A stretch of 64,000 bases of DNA from Buddleja alternifolia (GCA_019426215.1 CM033405.1:2891001-2955000); one strand, 5' to 3'; shown: positions 11,413 to 23,723, counted from the first letter of the stretch. Notes: generated from the sequence alone by a model not told the origin. Numbers and translations are program-made.

Positions 11413-12769
11413 AGTTTCGCTATTTTTTTTCAATGTTTTCTTTTTCTAAGTCCCAAGTTGTTGATTGATATTTCTATGGACTTAAAAGGATGTTTGGCTA
11501 AGTTTATATACTCATTAAAACAACTTATAAGTTGTTGGAGAGCTTATGAGCTCTAACAAAGTGTTTGGTAAATCTTATTGGTAAAATAGTTAATAACCTT
11601 TCAAAATAAGTTGTTAGAAGTATAAGCATCTAAAAAATAAGTCGTGGAATCCAACTTATTTTTTAACCTCTTATAAAATAGAGAACTTATAACATTTAAA
11701 AACATCTCATAAGTAAAAGCTTATAAGCTCTTTAAGTTTATTTTTGAATTGTACCTCTCCGTTTTTAAACAATTGGGACAAAGTGTACTCCCAAGGGAAG
11801 ATTCCTTAATGTGCTTGGTAGATTCCTGGGAAATTACTTTTTGGTAAATAAATTAAGTAAATATATTCTTCAAGTGCTTAGAAAACTTTTGAAGTCAATA
11901 ATCACTGCAAAGTTGGGAAGGGTGACCATTGGATTGTGCATAATTTAATATTTAAGACATTTAAAAATTTAGATGGCTCCTATTGAAGTAGCCAAACTCA
12001 CTTGAAATCAACTTAAATTCAACTCATTTAAAACTTGATCAAGATCGACAACCATCTGCTGTGAAAAGAGATTAATTGTTAGTCACCAATGAATTGAAAT
12101 CCACAAGAGGAAAAATCTTTATTAATTACCATGCAGTGATAAACAGTTTTGATCGTAATTGCGTCGTTTTGAGGACCAACTCCCAAATTTTGGAGTACCG
12201 AAACAATAGCATTAATTCATATAGATTTCAAGTGCCTTTCATGAATATACATTAATTGACTGCGATTATATCAGAATTGTAAGACTCAGATCTTTCTTAG
12301 AAAAGGTTACCAAAATTGAAGTAAACATTAAAAGAAGTAAATATTGGTGACAAGATGTTAAGTAACAACGTTAAAATTGTCACTGATTATGTATATCGAG
12401 TGATAAGAATAAATTTTTTTATCTTCACAATAATAATTTTCAAAAGTTAACAGTGATAAGAATTTTGTATAAATCGTCACCAAGAACTAGTGACACAACA
12501 ATTATGTAGAAGTTATTATCGTAACGTATTGATGCCAACTTAATAACAACAAAATTTATCACAAGGACTTGGTGACTTGTGTAACTAGCAATAACAAGTT
12601 TCCTCCATTTAAGACTGAAAAATAAATTATATTACTAGATATTCGGCTCGAGGAATATCATTAAAAGCTTACTTGACCTTGGTACTTTAATAGAATAATC
12701 CAAACTTGAAAACCATTTGTTGTTCGATAAAATTTAGAAACTTGACTCGATTTTTTTTAATCCGTAAAT

Positions 12770-12813
12770 TCAACTCGATTAGTAAAAAAGGATAATATAA
12801 GTGGGGTTTTTTT

Positions 12814-12846
<33 letters not shown>

Positions 12847-12960
12847 GGAGAGGTAAAGCTACTTAAGTTTGATTTGTGTTTTGTTCGATTAAAGCTCTAA
12901 GTTCGATTCTTAACCAAAGTCGATACAAATTTTGAAACTCGATAATAATTTAAACAAAAT
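12770..12960. repeat. G-run and TCGA-rich degenerate repeat
   Basis: Contains a run of about 30 G (12816-12845) in sequence dense with ACTCGA/TTCGA motifs, homologous to 32270-32480, where the G run is only nine long. The long run is unusual and may include assembly error. No gene. Confidence 0.5.
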
Positions 12961-13335
12961 TTAGCAGCACTTTATTCGGCAAAATTCAACTTATTTACAA
13001 CACACGAACTTCCATTATACCTAAAAATACTTAAATGGACCGAGTATACAAACATTGACGGGCTAACATTAAGCCATGTGATCAATGGATGAAAGTGGAT
13101 GATAAAACGAGGAGTAATTCTATGTCAAATCTAGTTCAATAGTTCGAAGGTATATTTTGTGTCTATCCTTTTTCGCACACAATATACATTTTTGTGTTAT
13201 AAATAAGCTTTGAAATTTCATTAAACATTTTTGTTACATCATAAAGTGTTGCTGGAAATAAGCTTTAAAAATATTTACAACAACTCTAGCAAAGAATTTT
13301 CCATCAAATGTGTGTATTTAAACATTTTTATTAGA

Positions 13336-13524
13336 ACCAACATAGTGTTGGTGGAGAAGTAAGCAGCTCCCACCACCGTAAAGAGAAAAATATAAGTTCG
13401 AATCCCGGGAAGCGCACTTGTTGGGAGGGGGACCAACCTTTAATAATCCGATCACCCGAAATAGTCTTGGGTCCCAAATGAGACATGGGGATGGATACCT
13501 TGGTTAAACAAAAAAAAAAAAAAA
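13336..13524 (+). mobile_element. SINE with poly(A) tail
   Basis: tRNA-derived promoter signs: an A-box-like GGTGGAGAAGTAAGCAGC and a B box AGTTCGAATCCCG. The body ends in a run of about 16 A. The flanks are ttttattaga (13326-13335) and ttctattaga (13525-13534), a 10-bp target duplication with one mismatch. The matching site in duplication copy 2 (near 32700) has no insertion, so it postdates the duplication. Confidence 0.8.
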
Positions 13525-13840
13525 TTCTATTAGAGGCTATTTATTATAGCCTATACAACATCAAAATGAAAAAGAAAATGCTTTACTACTTTAATAAAAC
13601 AAAAACTCTTCTAAGTCAACATTATAACTTTTGCGTGCTCAACTCGCCGCGTACGTTTTTACCTACGCAAATTAAAGTGGGAAAAGATGACAAAAAAGCT
13701 TCCTCAAGTTTCATCCTAAATAATTTCATCTCCACCAAATCATAAGCTAAAACAACAAAAAATAAATACGATCAAGAAATTCAAAGATAATTTATTATTA
13801 ATAATACATTTCTAGTAAAAATAAATACTATAATCTAATC

Positions 13841-14134
13841 TTAAACTGTTAGAGAAGAAGGTATGGGAATTGCGAGGTGGGTGGGGTTGTCGTCTCCGGC
13901 CATGATAACCACAATCTTCGGCGTGTCATCGGCGGCTGCGAGGTTAGAGAGCTGCGCCGCCCTCTCTCCGTTGTTGTGAGGGTGGCTGGAGGGCCGTTTC
14001 CGGTACGAGCAGGCGAGGATTATTAAAGCTGCGGCGATGAGTATTAACATGAGAGCTAAACCACCAAAGAGGTAAGGCAATGGAGATTTCCAATTCCAAA
14101 ATGTTGATGATGTTGGTGAAGGTGATGGCCTCAT
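13841..14134 (-). CDS. GDU: GLUTAMINE DUMPER-like protein, gene A
   Basis: A 97-aa single-pass membrane protein. GDU proteins sit at the plasma membrane and endomembranes, promote amino-acid export when overexpressed, and bind the ubiquitin ligase LOG2. Start MRPSPSPTSST chosen at 14134: it matches the start of gene C, and the longer frame upstream is 5' UTR with a CT microsatellite. The membrane segment is about residues 21-43 (YLFGGLALMLILIAAALI), followed by basic SYRKRP. The family-defining VIMAG is at 76-80, followed by DDNPTHLA. It is shorter than Arabidopsis GDU1. It differs from gene C at 8 of 97 residues. No introns, as is usual for the family. Confidence 0.92.
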   Translation of the reverse strand: MRPSPSPTSSTFWNWKSPLPYLFGGLALMLILIAAALIILACSYRKRPSSHPHNNGERAAQLSNLAAADDTPKIVVIMAGDDNPTHLAIPIPSSLTV

Positions 14135-14143
14135 CTGTCTGTG

Positions 14144-14178
<35 letters not shown>

Positions 14179-14210
14179 TGCTTGTGTAATAGAAGAACGG
14201 TGTGTGTTGT

Positions 14211-14220
14211 AATTTATAGA
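14211..14220 (-). promoter_or_regulatory. TATA box of GDU gene A
   Basis: On the minus strand TCTATAAATT lies about 80 bases upstream of the ATG. The same sequence precedes gene C (33369-33376) and pseudogene B (about 25495-25503). A CT-repeat (14148-14174) lies in the leader between TATA and ATG, as in gene C. Confidence 0.65.
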
Positions 14221-14376
14221 GGTGCTCAAAATTCACTATGCTAAAAGTTGTGGAAATGCAAAAGTGGCACTAGCCTAGATATGAAGAAGGATGTCGCCAT
14301 TATTTCTTCCTAAGTATAATTTTTTTTTATAATTATTTTGAACTTTATTAAGAGTATAAAACATATACTATATGTA

Positions 14377-14754
14377 GGGGTGTATGTGGTGCGGGTTGGG
14401 GTGGTTTTATTATTTTTTTGGCCCGACCCAATATTTGCGATTTTGGATTTTGGGACACTAAGCACGGTACCCGAACCTTGCGGTCTACTTGGATTGGGGC
14501 GGGTTGGAGCGATTTTTGCAGTTTTTAGCAATTTTATGGTCTAAACTAATTTATAAAAATTGTTCAGGGATTGCATTCCCAAAAAATTGACAGTTTTGAT
14601 TTCGATGAGACTAATGAAATAATTTTGTGCTTAACAATGTAATAGTATTTAACAATCAATGAGTTACTAACACTAGCATCCATTAGCAACACTTAAATTT
14701 GATGTCTCGAACACACAACATTTAATTTAACACCCACTGTCCTATCTCAACAGG
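14377..14754. other. Possible hAT-like end and spacer
   Basis: Directly after the end of duplication copy 1 comes TAGGGGTGTATGTGGTGCGG, which resembles hAT-like MITE ends. GGTACCCGAACC-type repeats follow. The other end was not found; the Copia relic begins further on. No gene. Confidence 0.35.
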
Positions 14755-17700
14755 CTTTTTATAGTGGCCCAACCTAATCTGGCAGCCCTGGTATTTTGGG
14801 CCCGCCTCCCTATCCGCCCAATAATTCAGCGGCTCACTACAACTCTGCACCTAATGGTCCTCTGCACCTACCATCTGGGCCTCACTTTCAGCAAGTCACT
14901 GGGATAGAATATCAACATGCAACTGGCCACAATTTCAGCAGTCTTATTTTTTGCATGTAGCTCCCACCGGTCCACTTCAGACTGCGGGTCAAACAGCACC
15001 ACCCACCCAACCTATGGATCTTGCAACACTCTTTTCTACTATGAATGTTCAGCAACTTGAAGATAGTCGGTACATGGATTCCGGGGCTAGTGCGCACATG
15101 TCCTCTCATCAAGGTAACCTTAATTTTTCCGTACCTTGTGATTTATTTAAATATATAATCATCGATAGTGGTGTTGTACTTTCCGTCTCTCGTGTTGGTC
15201 ACACTCCATTTCCATCTACTTCATCTCTTCATCTTAATAATATTTTAGCGTCACCTCCTATCGTTAAAAATCTTATCTCTGTTTGTCAATTTACTCGTGA
15301 TAACAATTGTTCTGTTGAATTTGATCCCTTTAGTATTCTGTGGAGGATCTTCAAACGGGCAATCGCATTTTTCGCATTGAGAGTAGTGGTGAGCTTTATT
15401 CCATTCTTTCTTCCAACGTCAACTTCTCTTCCAACGCCATCAGTCTTGCCGCCATCTCACCCCTCATTTGGCATCATCGTCTCGGTCACACTATAGATTC
15501 CGTTTTCAAATTTTTATCATCTAGAAACTTCATTAATTGTTGAAACAATGTTCTTTCTTTATGTCATGCTTGTCAATTATGCAAGCACCGTCGTTTTTTT
15601 TTTAGCAATTTTGTTACTCATATTTCTTGCATTTTTGAGCTTATTCATTTAGACTTATGGACCTCTCCTTTAGTTAGTGCAAATGGTTTTCGTTACTTTA
15701 TTATTTTTCTTGCATGATTTTTCGTATTTCTTATGGGTTTTTTCGATTATTGCCAAATCCAAAGTATTTAATGTTATTCAAACTTTTCACATTTACGTAA
15801 AATCTCAATTTAATACTAATATTAAGGCTCTTCAATGTGATCATGGTAGTGAATTTGAAAACAATGACTTTCAAATTTTCTTTAATAATCATGGAATTCA
15901 ATTTTGTTTCTCTTGTCCTCGCACTTCTCAACAAAACGGTAAAGTTGAACGCACCATTCGCTCTGTCAACAACATTGTTCTTACTCTCCTCTTCCAAGCT
16001 CAACTCCCCTCTACATTTTGGGTCGAAGCCCTTCGTATGCAACTCATTTGCTTAACCTGCTTCCTACAACAACGCTTTCGTACCATACTCCTTTCGAGCT
16101 TCTCTATAACACTTTTTCCTCATATTCCCACCTTCCCGTTTTTAGGTGCCTTTGTTATCCAAATCTCTCCGCCACTACTCTTCATAAACTCGTTCCTCGA
16201 TCTTTGACCTGTGTATTCTTAGGTTATCTTACCAATCACCGTGGTTTCCGATGCCTGATCTTTCCTCTAATAAGATCATTCTCTCTCGTCAAGTAGTTTT
16301 TGATGAATTGGTTTTTCTTTACCCATCGTTCTACCAATCCGCCCCTCTCGATGAGTACACTTTTCTCTTGCCCGACAACAATCCCCCACCTACCATCCAA
16401 CACGCAATCCTTCATGGACCATCGTCTTCTTTACCTCTCACGGATTCTCCTTCAACTCCGCCATCTCCGTCTCAACCCGACGCCAATCAGCATCCCATGG
16501 TCACTTGCTCTAAATTCAGCATTATCCGTCCTCACCAACTTCTTAATCTCTAGGCCTCAACTACTCTCTCTCCAATCTCCCGTTCTTATGCTCAGGCTCT
16601 TCAAGCCTCTTCTTGGAAAGTTGTCATGGATGTTCAATTTTCGGCTCTATACTCCAATGGTAATTAGGATCTCATCCCATGCTCTCCTAATGTCAATATC
16701 ATCGAGTCCAAATGGATCTTTCTCCATAAGTTTCGCTCTAACGGCTCTCTTAACTAGTATGAAGCTCATCTAGTTGCTCAAGGCTTCTCTCAGCAGCCTA
16801 GCCTCTACTGCGATGAAACTTTCAATCCGGTAGCTAAACTTGCTATTATTAGCACTGTTCTAAGTCTCGTTCTATCCCTGTTCCTAGCCTATTCATCAAT
16901 GGGATGTCAAAAATGACTTTCTTTATGGTCATCTCTCCGAGTTTGTTTTCATGAAATAGCCGTCCGGATGCACTGATCCTTCATGCCCTCACCATGTCTG
17001 TCGTCTCAAGAAATCTCTTTATGACCTTAAGCAAGCCCCCTGCGTTTGGTATCATCGTTTTGCTTTTTATCTTTCATCCTTAGGTTTTATAAGCAGTAAA
17101 GCTGATACATCTCTATTCATTCTCCATCTTTCTATTCACACCACGTACCTCATTTTCTACGTTGGTTGACATGATTTTAATTGCATCATCTACCTCTTTT
17201 CTCTCTCATCTTACTAGTTTTCTCTCCTCCGAGTTCTCCGTGACTGATCTTGACTCTCTTCATTAGTTTCTCTTCTTTGTTACTCGCTCTTCCTCGGGTC
17301 TCCATCTTCTCAAAAAAAGTTTGCTTAGGAAATCCTTGACCTTTCTGCAATGTGTTTATGCAATCCTTGCCCCCCTCCCCCCCGTTGACACCAAATCCGA
17401 ACTCTCTTCCTCTGGTCCTCCCATTCCCAATCCCAATCCCTATCGCAGCTTTGCTGGTGCTTTACAGTATCTGACCATTATTCATCCAGATATCATTTAT
17501 GTTGTCCAACAAGTGTGTTTTTTCATGCATGATCCTTGTACACTGCATCTAACTCAAATGAATCCTTCGTTATCTTTAAGGTACTCTATCTCACTGCATT
17601 CATCTTCGTCCATCCAACTCTTCTAGTCTAATCGCCTACTCTGGTGCCGACTGGGCTGGTTACCATGATACTCGGCGTTCAACCTCTGGTTATTGTGTCT

Positions 17701-18245
17701 TATTAGGTGATAATCTTATTTCTTGGTCGTCTAAGCGTCAGCATGTTGTCTCTAGGTCTGGTGCGGAGGCTGAACATCGTGGTGTCGCCAATGTTGTTGC
17801 CAAAACTTTTTGGCTTCACAACCTTTTGTTTGAGTTACGTTGCCCGCTTACTCGTGCTACTGTAGTCTATTGTGATAATATTAGTTTTATCGATTGAGCA
17901 TCTAATCATGTACAATACCAACGTACCAAACATATTGAAATAAATATTTATTTTGTACGTGAATGCGTTGCCTTGGGCGAGGTACGTGTTTTCCATGTCT
18001 CCTCCTCCCATCAATTTGTAGAAGATGATATCTTCACCAAAGGTCTCTTGTCACAGCTCTTCCTGGATTTTAGATTCAGTTGCTGCATTCAGAAACCTCC
18101 TGCTTCGAATGCGAGGGAGTGTTAAATAGGATATTTATGTTCTCTTTGTATATCTCTTCATGTATATCTCTTTCCTTCTTTATAGTTTAGGGTTTACTTG
18201 TATTCTCTTTCTCTTGTAACTATACAAATGAAATCCTCTGTTACA
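14755..18245 (+). mobile_element. Ty1/Copia relic, 5'-truncated
   Basis: Domain order on the plus strand: proline-rich Gag tail (about 14760-14950); protease with YMDSGASAHMS (15072-15103); GAG-pre-integrase with WHHRLGHT near 15467; integrase core (15640-16060) with HGSEF and TSQQNGKVERT; RT remnants with SLYDLKQAPC near 17010; RNase H with ADWAGYHDTRRSTSGY near 17648. Many stops and frameshifts break it. The polypurine GCGAGGGAG precedes a 126-bp 3' LTR (18120-18245, TG..CA). The 5' LTR and primer site are missing. It is dead and older than the Copia at 20793. Confidence 0.85.
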
Positions 18246-18574
18246 CTTTGGGTGTAACACTTCATGTTACACCAATATAATTAAAACACGTGGAAAAAAA
18301 AAGAGTAGATGTATTGGATTATACCACTAAAAATAACCCACTTACCGCAAATCTCTTTCTCTCTCTCTGTGTGCGTCTTCCCCCCCCCCCCCCCCCCCCC
18401 CGCGCCTCTCTCTCTCATTTATGTCTCTCCTACGATGTATTAATGTTTTCCCCAGCTTTCCAACAATGAAGGCTACTAATTAAGATCCATATTGACTGTA
18501 TTATGAATTTGTGAGTAAATTCATCGAAAATGGCTGAAGTTCCGGTGGACAGGGGGCGCTCCAACACTTCAAAT

Positions 18575-19227
18575 CATGGTTCAAAGTCGCAGTATCGGTG
18601 ATAGTATCGGGGGTGCTGTTCCATATCGATCGCGGGGTATCGGGATATTATCGGGCGATACGATACAAAATCATTATAAAATGCTCCAAAAATTCTAAAA
18701 AAATTAGTAAAATTAAAGAAAAAATGTAAATAACAGAAATTGCTAGTTTTTAATACATATTAAAAGTATTTACTACATCAACCATCAATGAAGCTAAATT
18801 TATCATTCTAGTCGCTCAAGAAATTAAAGCAAAGAAAGCTGGGAAATTCTCTGAAAAAGAAAAGCAAACCTATTCACTCCACGCCTATTCGTACCAAAGA
18901 AAGCAAACCTATTCTCTGAAAAAGGAAAAGAAAAACAACATATTCTCTTTTGCTTTGTTTTCTTCAAGAGGATCCCAGCAGCTTTTCCTTCAAACGGCAA
19001 CATATTACCTTCAAAACAGAAAATCGATCGATATCATCGGAAAATCGGCCGATACTATCGATATAATCCGACATTATCATGATATCGCCGATATTATCGA
19101 CCAATATTTGATAATATTGGCGATACCATACCCAATCGGTATCGCCGGAATTTATCGGATCAGAGGGGTCCGATCCGGTTATGTATCGGCCTATATCATT
19201 GGATGTTGGCCGATACTTTGAACCATG
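18575..19227. mobile_element. hAT-type MITE with 8-bp target duplication
   Basis: Ends CATGGTTCAAAGT and ACTTTGAACCATG are perfect inverted repeats, flanked on both sides by CTTCAAAT (18567-18574 and 19228-19235). An 8-bp duplication is the mark of hAT transposons. The inside is filled with GATATTATCGG/CCGATAT repeats. Length 653 bp, no transposase; open frames in it are by-products of the repeats. This is the best-preserved member of the family also seen at 10130 and 20484. Confidence 0.85.
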
Positions 19228-19504
19228 CTTCAAATAGGGTAATCTGTGGTGTAATTTGGATTGGTTTTCGCTTATATTTTAGTTTATTCAATCGAAAAAT
19301 GACCTTTAGTTTGAAGAATGAAGATAAATTGGGGCTGCTATGACGATTTTGCAGCAGTGGGCATGTTTGAATGAGCTTATTCATTAAATAGAGATTCCAC
19401 ATAATGTCTTCTTTAATTTCAATTACTCGACTGATAAAGTTTTTCGAGAATTAATAATTTCACCTTGAGATGGATGGAGTCATGGAGGTATATGGGTTTT
19501 ATTA

Positions 19505-19690
19505 CCAACGGGGGTTGGTCCAAGTGGTAAGCAGTTTGGTTCCACTTAAGCAAGGTTTCGGGTTCGATTCCTTGTGTACGCAGTTACCCCCGTTAGGAGA
19601 CTCACCCACCAGGCCAGGTGTGCGACCCGGGTCGACCAACAGATTAGTCCGGCAATGTTCGGGATACTGTGGTAGACAACCAAAAAAAAA
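19505..19690 (+). mobile_element. SINE with 15-bp target duplication
   Basis: A box TTGGTCCAAGTGGTAAGC and B box GGGTTCGATTCC stand at tRNA-like spacing, and the element ends in about nine A. The flanks are identical 15-mers, ATATGGGTTTTATTA (19490-19504 and 19691-19705). Perfect flanks suggest a fairly recent insertion. It lies inside the TIR element at 18249-19974. The SINE family is not named here. Confidence 0.9.
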
Positions 19691-20792
19691 ATATGGGTTT
19701 TATTATTTTGGAAACAGAGAATTATGCTAAGAGAAAATTGATTAGAAATTATTTATCATTCTTATTTCCTTTCCGAGACAAACAAGTGTAGAGACCTTAG
19801 CAAAAAAAAAATTAATAGCATAATTATGTGGAGAGAGAACTCGAAGAAGATGGAAAAGTTACAAATTTAACGTGGAACGAGAAGATAGAGATGGAGACAG
19901 ATAATCCAATACATCTACTGTCTCTTTCTTTTGCCACGTGTCTTAATTATATTGGTGTAATATGAAGTGTTACACTAAAATTTTTTTACGAGATTTATAT
20001 GTTACTCATTAATACAAGATTCTCTACTGGATTTATACCACTCTAACAGAAAATCCTTTACTAGTTTAATAAAACAAAAACTCTCCCAAGTCAACATTTA
20101 TATAACTTCTGCGTGCTCGACTCCTCGCGTACGTTTAACTACGCAAAGTGGGAAAAGATGAAAAAAGGCTTGCTCAAGTTTCATAGTAATAATTTCATCC
20201 AACAAATAAATGCGATCAAGAAAAAGATAAATTAATATTAATAATACATTTCTAGTAAAAATAAATACTATAATCTAATTTAAACTGTTAGAAAAAAAAG
20301 GTATGGGAATTGTGAGGTGGGTGGGGTTGTCGTCTCCGGCCATGATAACCACAATCTTCGGCGTGTCATCGGCTGCTGCGAGGTTAGAGAGCTGTGCCGC
20401 CTTATCTCTGCCGTTGTGAGGGTGGCTGAAGGGCCGTTTCCGGTAGGAGCAAACCTGGATTATCAAAGCTGTGGCGATGAGTGCATGGTTCAAAGTCGCG
20501 GAATCAGTGATAATATCAGTTTCTATTATTTCATATCGGTCGCAGTGTATCAGGATATCATCGGGCGATATGAAATAAATGCATGATAGGATGCTAAAAA
20601 AATCTAAAAAATTCGTGAAATTGTAGAAAATATAAAAAATAAAATTTTCTACTAATTGGTACATTATAAAAGAAAATATAGCATTAGATATAAATAAATT
20701 GAAATATAATGTTATCGTCGAACAAAAAATCATAATAGAAATGAGTTTATTACTAATTATATCTTAACTTTTCAATGTGAATGTAATAATAC

Positions 20793-20965
20793 TGCTAAGA
20801 CTTGAAACTATAATTCATTCAACCCACTGTATCAATATGTATTACAGAGACTATATAGAAGAGAGTCCAATCCTATAGATATAACTTAGATACAATGTAA
20901 ACTAACTATGAGAATATCCAGACGAAAGATACATGCCAAGAGTTCTAGAAGACAAATGACTGATA
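20793..20965 (-). repeat. Copia 3' LTR
   Basis: 173 bp; differs from the 5' LTR (24973-25145) at four positions by eye, about 2.3%. This gives a rough relative age: young, but older than the newest insertions. Confidence 0.92.
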
Positions 20966-20969
20966 CACC

Positions 20970-22777
20970 CCCTCAAGCTCAAGGTGGACGTGAGGAGACA
21001 TTGAGCTTGTCCCGGAGAAACTCAAAGCGTGTAACTGGTAAAGCCTTCGTGAAAATGTCCGTTGTTTAGTCATCGGTAGACACAAAACGAACATGGAGAT
21101 CATTGTTGGCAACTTTTTCCCGGACGAAGTGATAATCGATTTCGACATGCTTCGTTCGAGCATGGAAGATTGGATTCTTAGACAAATACGCGGCACCAAT
21201 ATTGTCGCACCAAAGCACGGGAGGACTGCTAGGACGAATGTGAAGCTCACAAAGAAGAGATTGAAGCCAAGTTAGCTCAGCAGCCGTATCTGCGAGATTT
21301 GTACTCCGCTTCAGTGGATGATCGTGCAACCGTTTTCTGTTTGCGGGAACTCCAAGAAATGAGATTAGGACTAAGAAATATAGCATAACCACCTGTTGAT
21401 CTTCTATCATCCACATTGCCGGCCCAATCCGCGTCCAAATAAGCAACAAGATTAACCGAAGATGAATACCGAAAAATGAAGTCCAAAGGCAGCAGTGTGT
21501 TTTAGATAGCGCAAGATAGATTTAGCGGTTGTCCAATGAACCTCAGAAGAAGTGTGCATGAATTGACAAACATTATTGATAGCGAATGCAATGTTGGTTC
21601 GAGTCAATGTCAGATATTGCAATGCCCCAACAAGTTCACGAAACTTGGTCAGATCTGATAATGGGATACCATCTGCTTTGGAGAGTTTAGTACTTGTACA
21701 TAGTGGAGTGTGAACAGGCTTGGAAGATTGCATGCCGGAATGATTGAGTAAGTTCTGAATATAGCGTCTTTGTGAAAGAACAATACCATCAGAGGTGTTG
21801 ACAACTTCAAGTCCAAGAAAATAATTAATACCGCCAAGATCCCGAAGAGAGAACTCTTTACCTAAAGAAGAGATGAAATCTGCAGCACTACTTGAATGGT
21901 TACCCGTTACATATGTGTCATCAACATATATAAGAATATAAATAATTGTGCTACTAACGGAATAAATAAAAAGGGACGAATCGTTTTGTGAAGCATGAAA
22001 ACCGAACTTAATTAAAAACTCCTTTAACCGATGGAACCATGCACGGGGGGCTTGCTTAAGTCCATATAGTGACTTGTGCAATTTACACACATGATAAGGT
22101 GTAGTAGAGTCAATAAAACCCTGTGGTTGCACCATAAAAACTGTTTCATTGAGGACACCATTAAGAAAAGCATTTCGAATGTCAAGTTGCCGTAGTGACC
22201 AGCCATTGGAGATTGCAATTGAAAGAATTAAATGAATAGTTGTCGGTTTTATTACTAGACTAAACGTGTCAGTGAAGTCGACACTTTCTTGTTGATGGAA
22301 ACCTTTAGCGACTAGACGCGCTTTGAAACGTTCAATGGAGCCATCGGGTTTGTGTTTAATTTTATAGACCCCTTTGCTTCCAATGACGTTCATATCTGGG
22401 TGAAAAGAAACCAAAGTCCAAGTCTTGTTATGAACCAGAGCATCTATTTCTTCCGCCATGGCTTTATGCCAACGCGGATCTTTATTAGCTAAGGAAAAAC
22501 ACGAGGGTTCAGAAGGATCGGAGGTAGAGGATAGATGGGTGTGAGCACAGTAGCGTTGTGGTGGTTTAGGTGGGTGAGAGCGTAGTTGCATCGGGTGAAC
22601 CGAGACGTTAGAGAAGGGTGGTGGACGGTTAACAAGATTTGGTAAGGATGGGAGATTATAAGCAGTAAGGTCGACACAAAGAGGCATTAGATTAGTAGAG
22701 GGAGTATTTATTAGTGGAGATGGTGATGAGGGGTCGGGCGTGTGAGGTGTGTGATGAATAGGTGGCTGTCGAAACAT
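20970..22777 (-). pseudogene. Copia reverse transcriptase and RNase H
   Basis: A 441-codon open frame (22777 to 21452) carries the Copia RT: WKHKPDGSIERFKARLVAKG-type entry, QLDIRNAFLNG (first catalytic Asp), SLYGLKQAPRAWF, and ILIYVDDTYVTG with the catalytic Asp pair. RNase H follows with [16 protein letters not shown] and SSTEAEY near 21277-21430, then shifts frame. DNIGAAYLSKNP and KHVEIDYHFVRE follow, and a stop replaces a Gln before the conserved DIFTKALP. RT looks intact; RNase H is broken. Confidence 0.85.
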
Positions 22778-22837
22778 ATGAGGAGATGATGATGTGGGTG
22801 AGTTATGTGAGTGATGTGGTAAGTTAGGAAAAGTGAG

Positions 22838-23640
22838 CTAAGTGCCAGAAGGGGAACTTACATGAGATGATGGGGAACAGGAAGCAGATTGTGTGTGGAA
22901 CGGAAAAGAGAGTTCATCGAACCGAACATGCCGAGCAATGTATAGGCATTTAGACTCATGATCGTAGCAGCGATACCCGTGATGAGAAGGACTATACCTG
23001 AAAAACATGCAAGGCTTTGATTGAAAATCAATTTTTTGATTATTATAGGGGCGAAGAAAAGGGAAGCATAGGCAACCAAACACTTTTAAAAAACTATAAT
23101 CCGGATTGTTGTGATACAAAATGGTGTGAGGAGTGGAACTATGAGTGATAGTGGATGGTAACCGATTAATTAAAAAAACAGTGGTATCAAAAGCAAATTG
23201 CCAGTAACGCTGGGGTCCGGCAGAGGTAGCGAGTAATGAAAGGCCCGTTTCTACAATGTGGCGATGACGACGCTCAACACTACCATTTTACGTATGCGTA
23301 TGGGGGCACGTAATACAATGGTTAATGCCTTGAGAGGCAAAATAAGATTGGAGTTTTTGATATTCACCACCTCCATTCGTTTGAACGAATTTAATTTTAG
23401 TATTAAATTGATTTTCGACTAACTTCTGAAACTTTTGAAAAATAGAGAAAACATCAGATTTGCGAAATAAGGGATAAAACCAAATATATTTCGAATAGTC
23501 ATCAACGAAAATTACAAAATATTTGTGGCCCTCGGACGACAAGTAAGGCGAGGGACCCCAGACATTAGTATCTAGAGGGAGTAGGGGGGAGATGTAATCT
23601 AGACGACTTGCCAAGCGGACAAGCATGACAAAAGGACTCT
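22838..23640 (-). pseudogene. Copia integrase, broken
   Basis: The core contains NVWGPSPYLSSEGHKYFVIF, DDYSKYIWFYPL and FVQTNGGGEYQKL, where a catalytic Asp is expected but Asn is seen in TNGGGEY. After TCPHTHT an in-frame TAA replaces the usual Gln before NGSVERRHRHIVE, which holds the catalytic Glu. The C-terminal part LKVFGCLCFPFLRPYN is in another frame. Not functional as it stands. Confidence 0.75.
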
Positions 23641-23723
23641 TTTAAAGAAGACGAACATGGCAGACTATATTGAGAAATAATTTGACCAAGAACACGTGAA
23701 TGCGGATGTCCTAAGCGTTAGTG

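Larger units (their letters stand above)
7995..14376. repeat. Segmental duplication, copy 1 (carries GDU-A)
   Basis: Direct repeat of 27010-33731. Matching landmarks in order are: ttttatagttgtaaaatttg (8040/27043), the GCGGAC..GTCCATGACATTC block (8357/27650), the TTCCTGGAATATG block (9129/28239), the GATAATTACATGCACAC MITE (9355/29995), the GTTTACTTATAGAGCAGTTG block (11041/30541), and the GDU gene with its flanks. Homology stops at CATATACTATATG in both copies (14376 and 33731). Indels between copies are mostly transposon insertions. Copy 1 contains no ordinary gene apart from GDU-A. Confidence 0.9.
18249..19974. mobile_element. TIR element carrying a hAT MITE and a SINE
   Basis: Inverted ends: the left reads GTGTAACACTTCATGTTACA and on through CAATATAATTAAAACACGTGG; the right, on the opposite strand, reads GTGTAACACTTCATATTACA and CAATATAATTAAGACACGTGG. 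The match extends through AGTAGATGTATTGGATTAT, about 85 bp in all. The tips can fold on themselves (GGTGTAACA..TGTTACACC). No target duplication could be fixed and no transposase is present. The left end directly follows the Copia LTR. Long TIRs suggest a MULE-type origin, by inference. Confidence 0.65.

Noticed and set aside
11365..11556. Plus-strand 63-codon frame
   Set aside because: It starts within the GDU fossil on the opposite strand and continues into a Tourist-like repeat; its counterpart in duplication copy 2 is not maintained as a protein.
12816..12845. Long G run as a functional element
   Set aside because: Homopolymer of variable length between the duplication copies; likely slippage or assembly error.
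18955..19233. Opposed open frames of 88-89 codons as genes
   Set aside because: Both are made of GATATCGG-type repeats of the hAT MITE; Ile/Asp-rich translation is a by-product of the repeat.
19505..19690. tRNA gene, because of A and B boxes
   Set aside because: No cloverleaf could be drawn; the poly(A) tail and perfect target duplication show a SINE.
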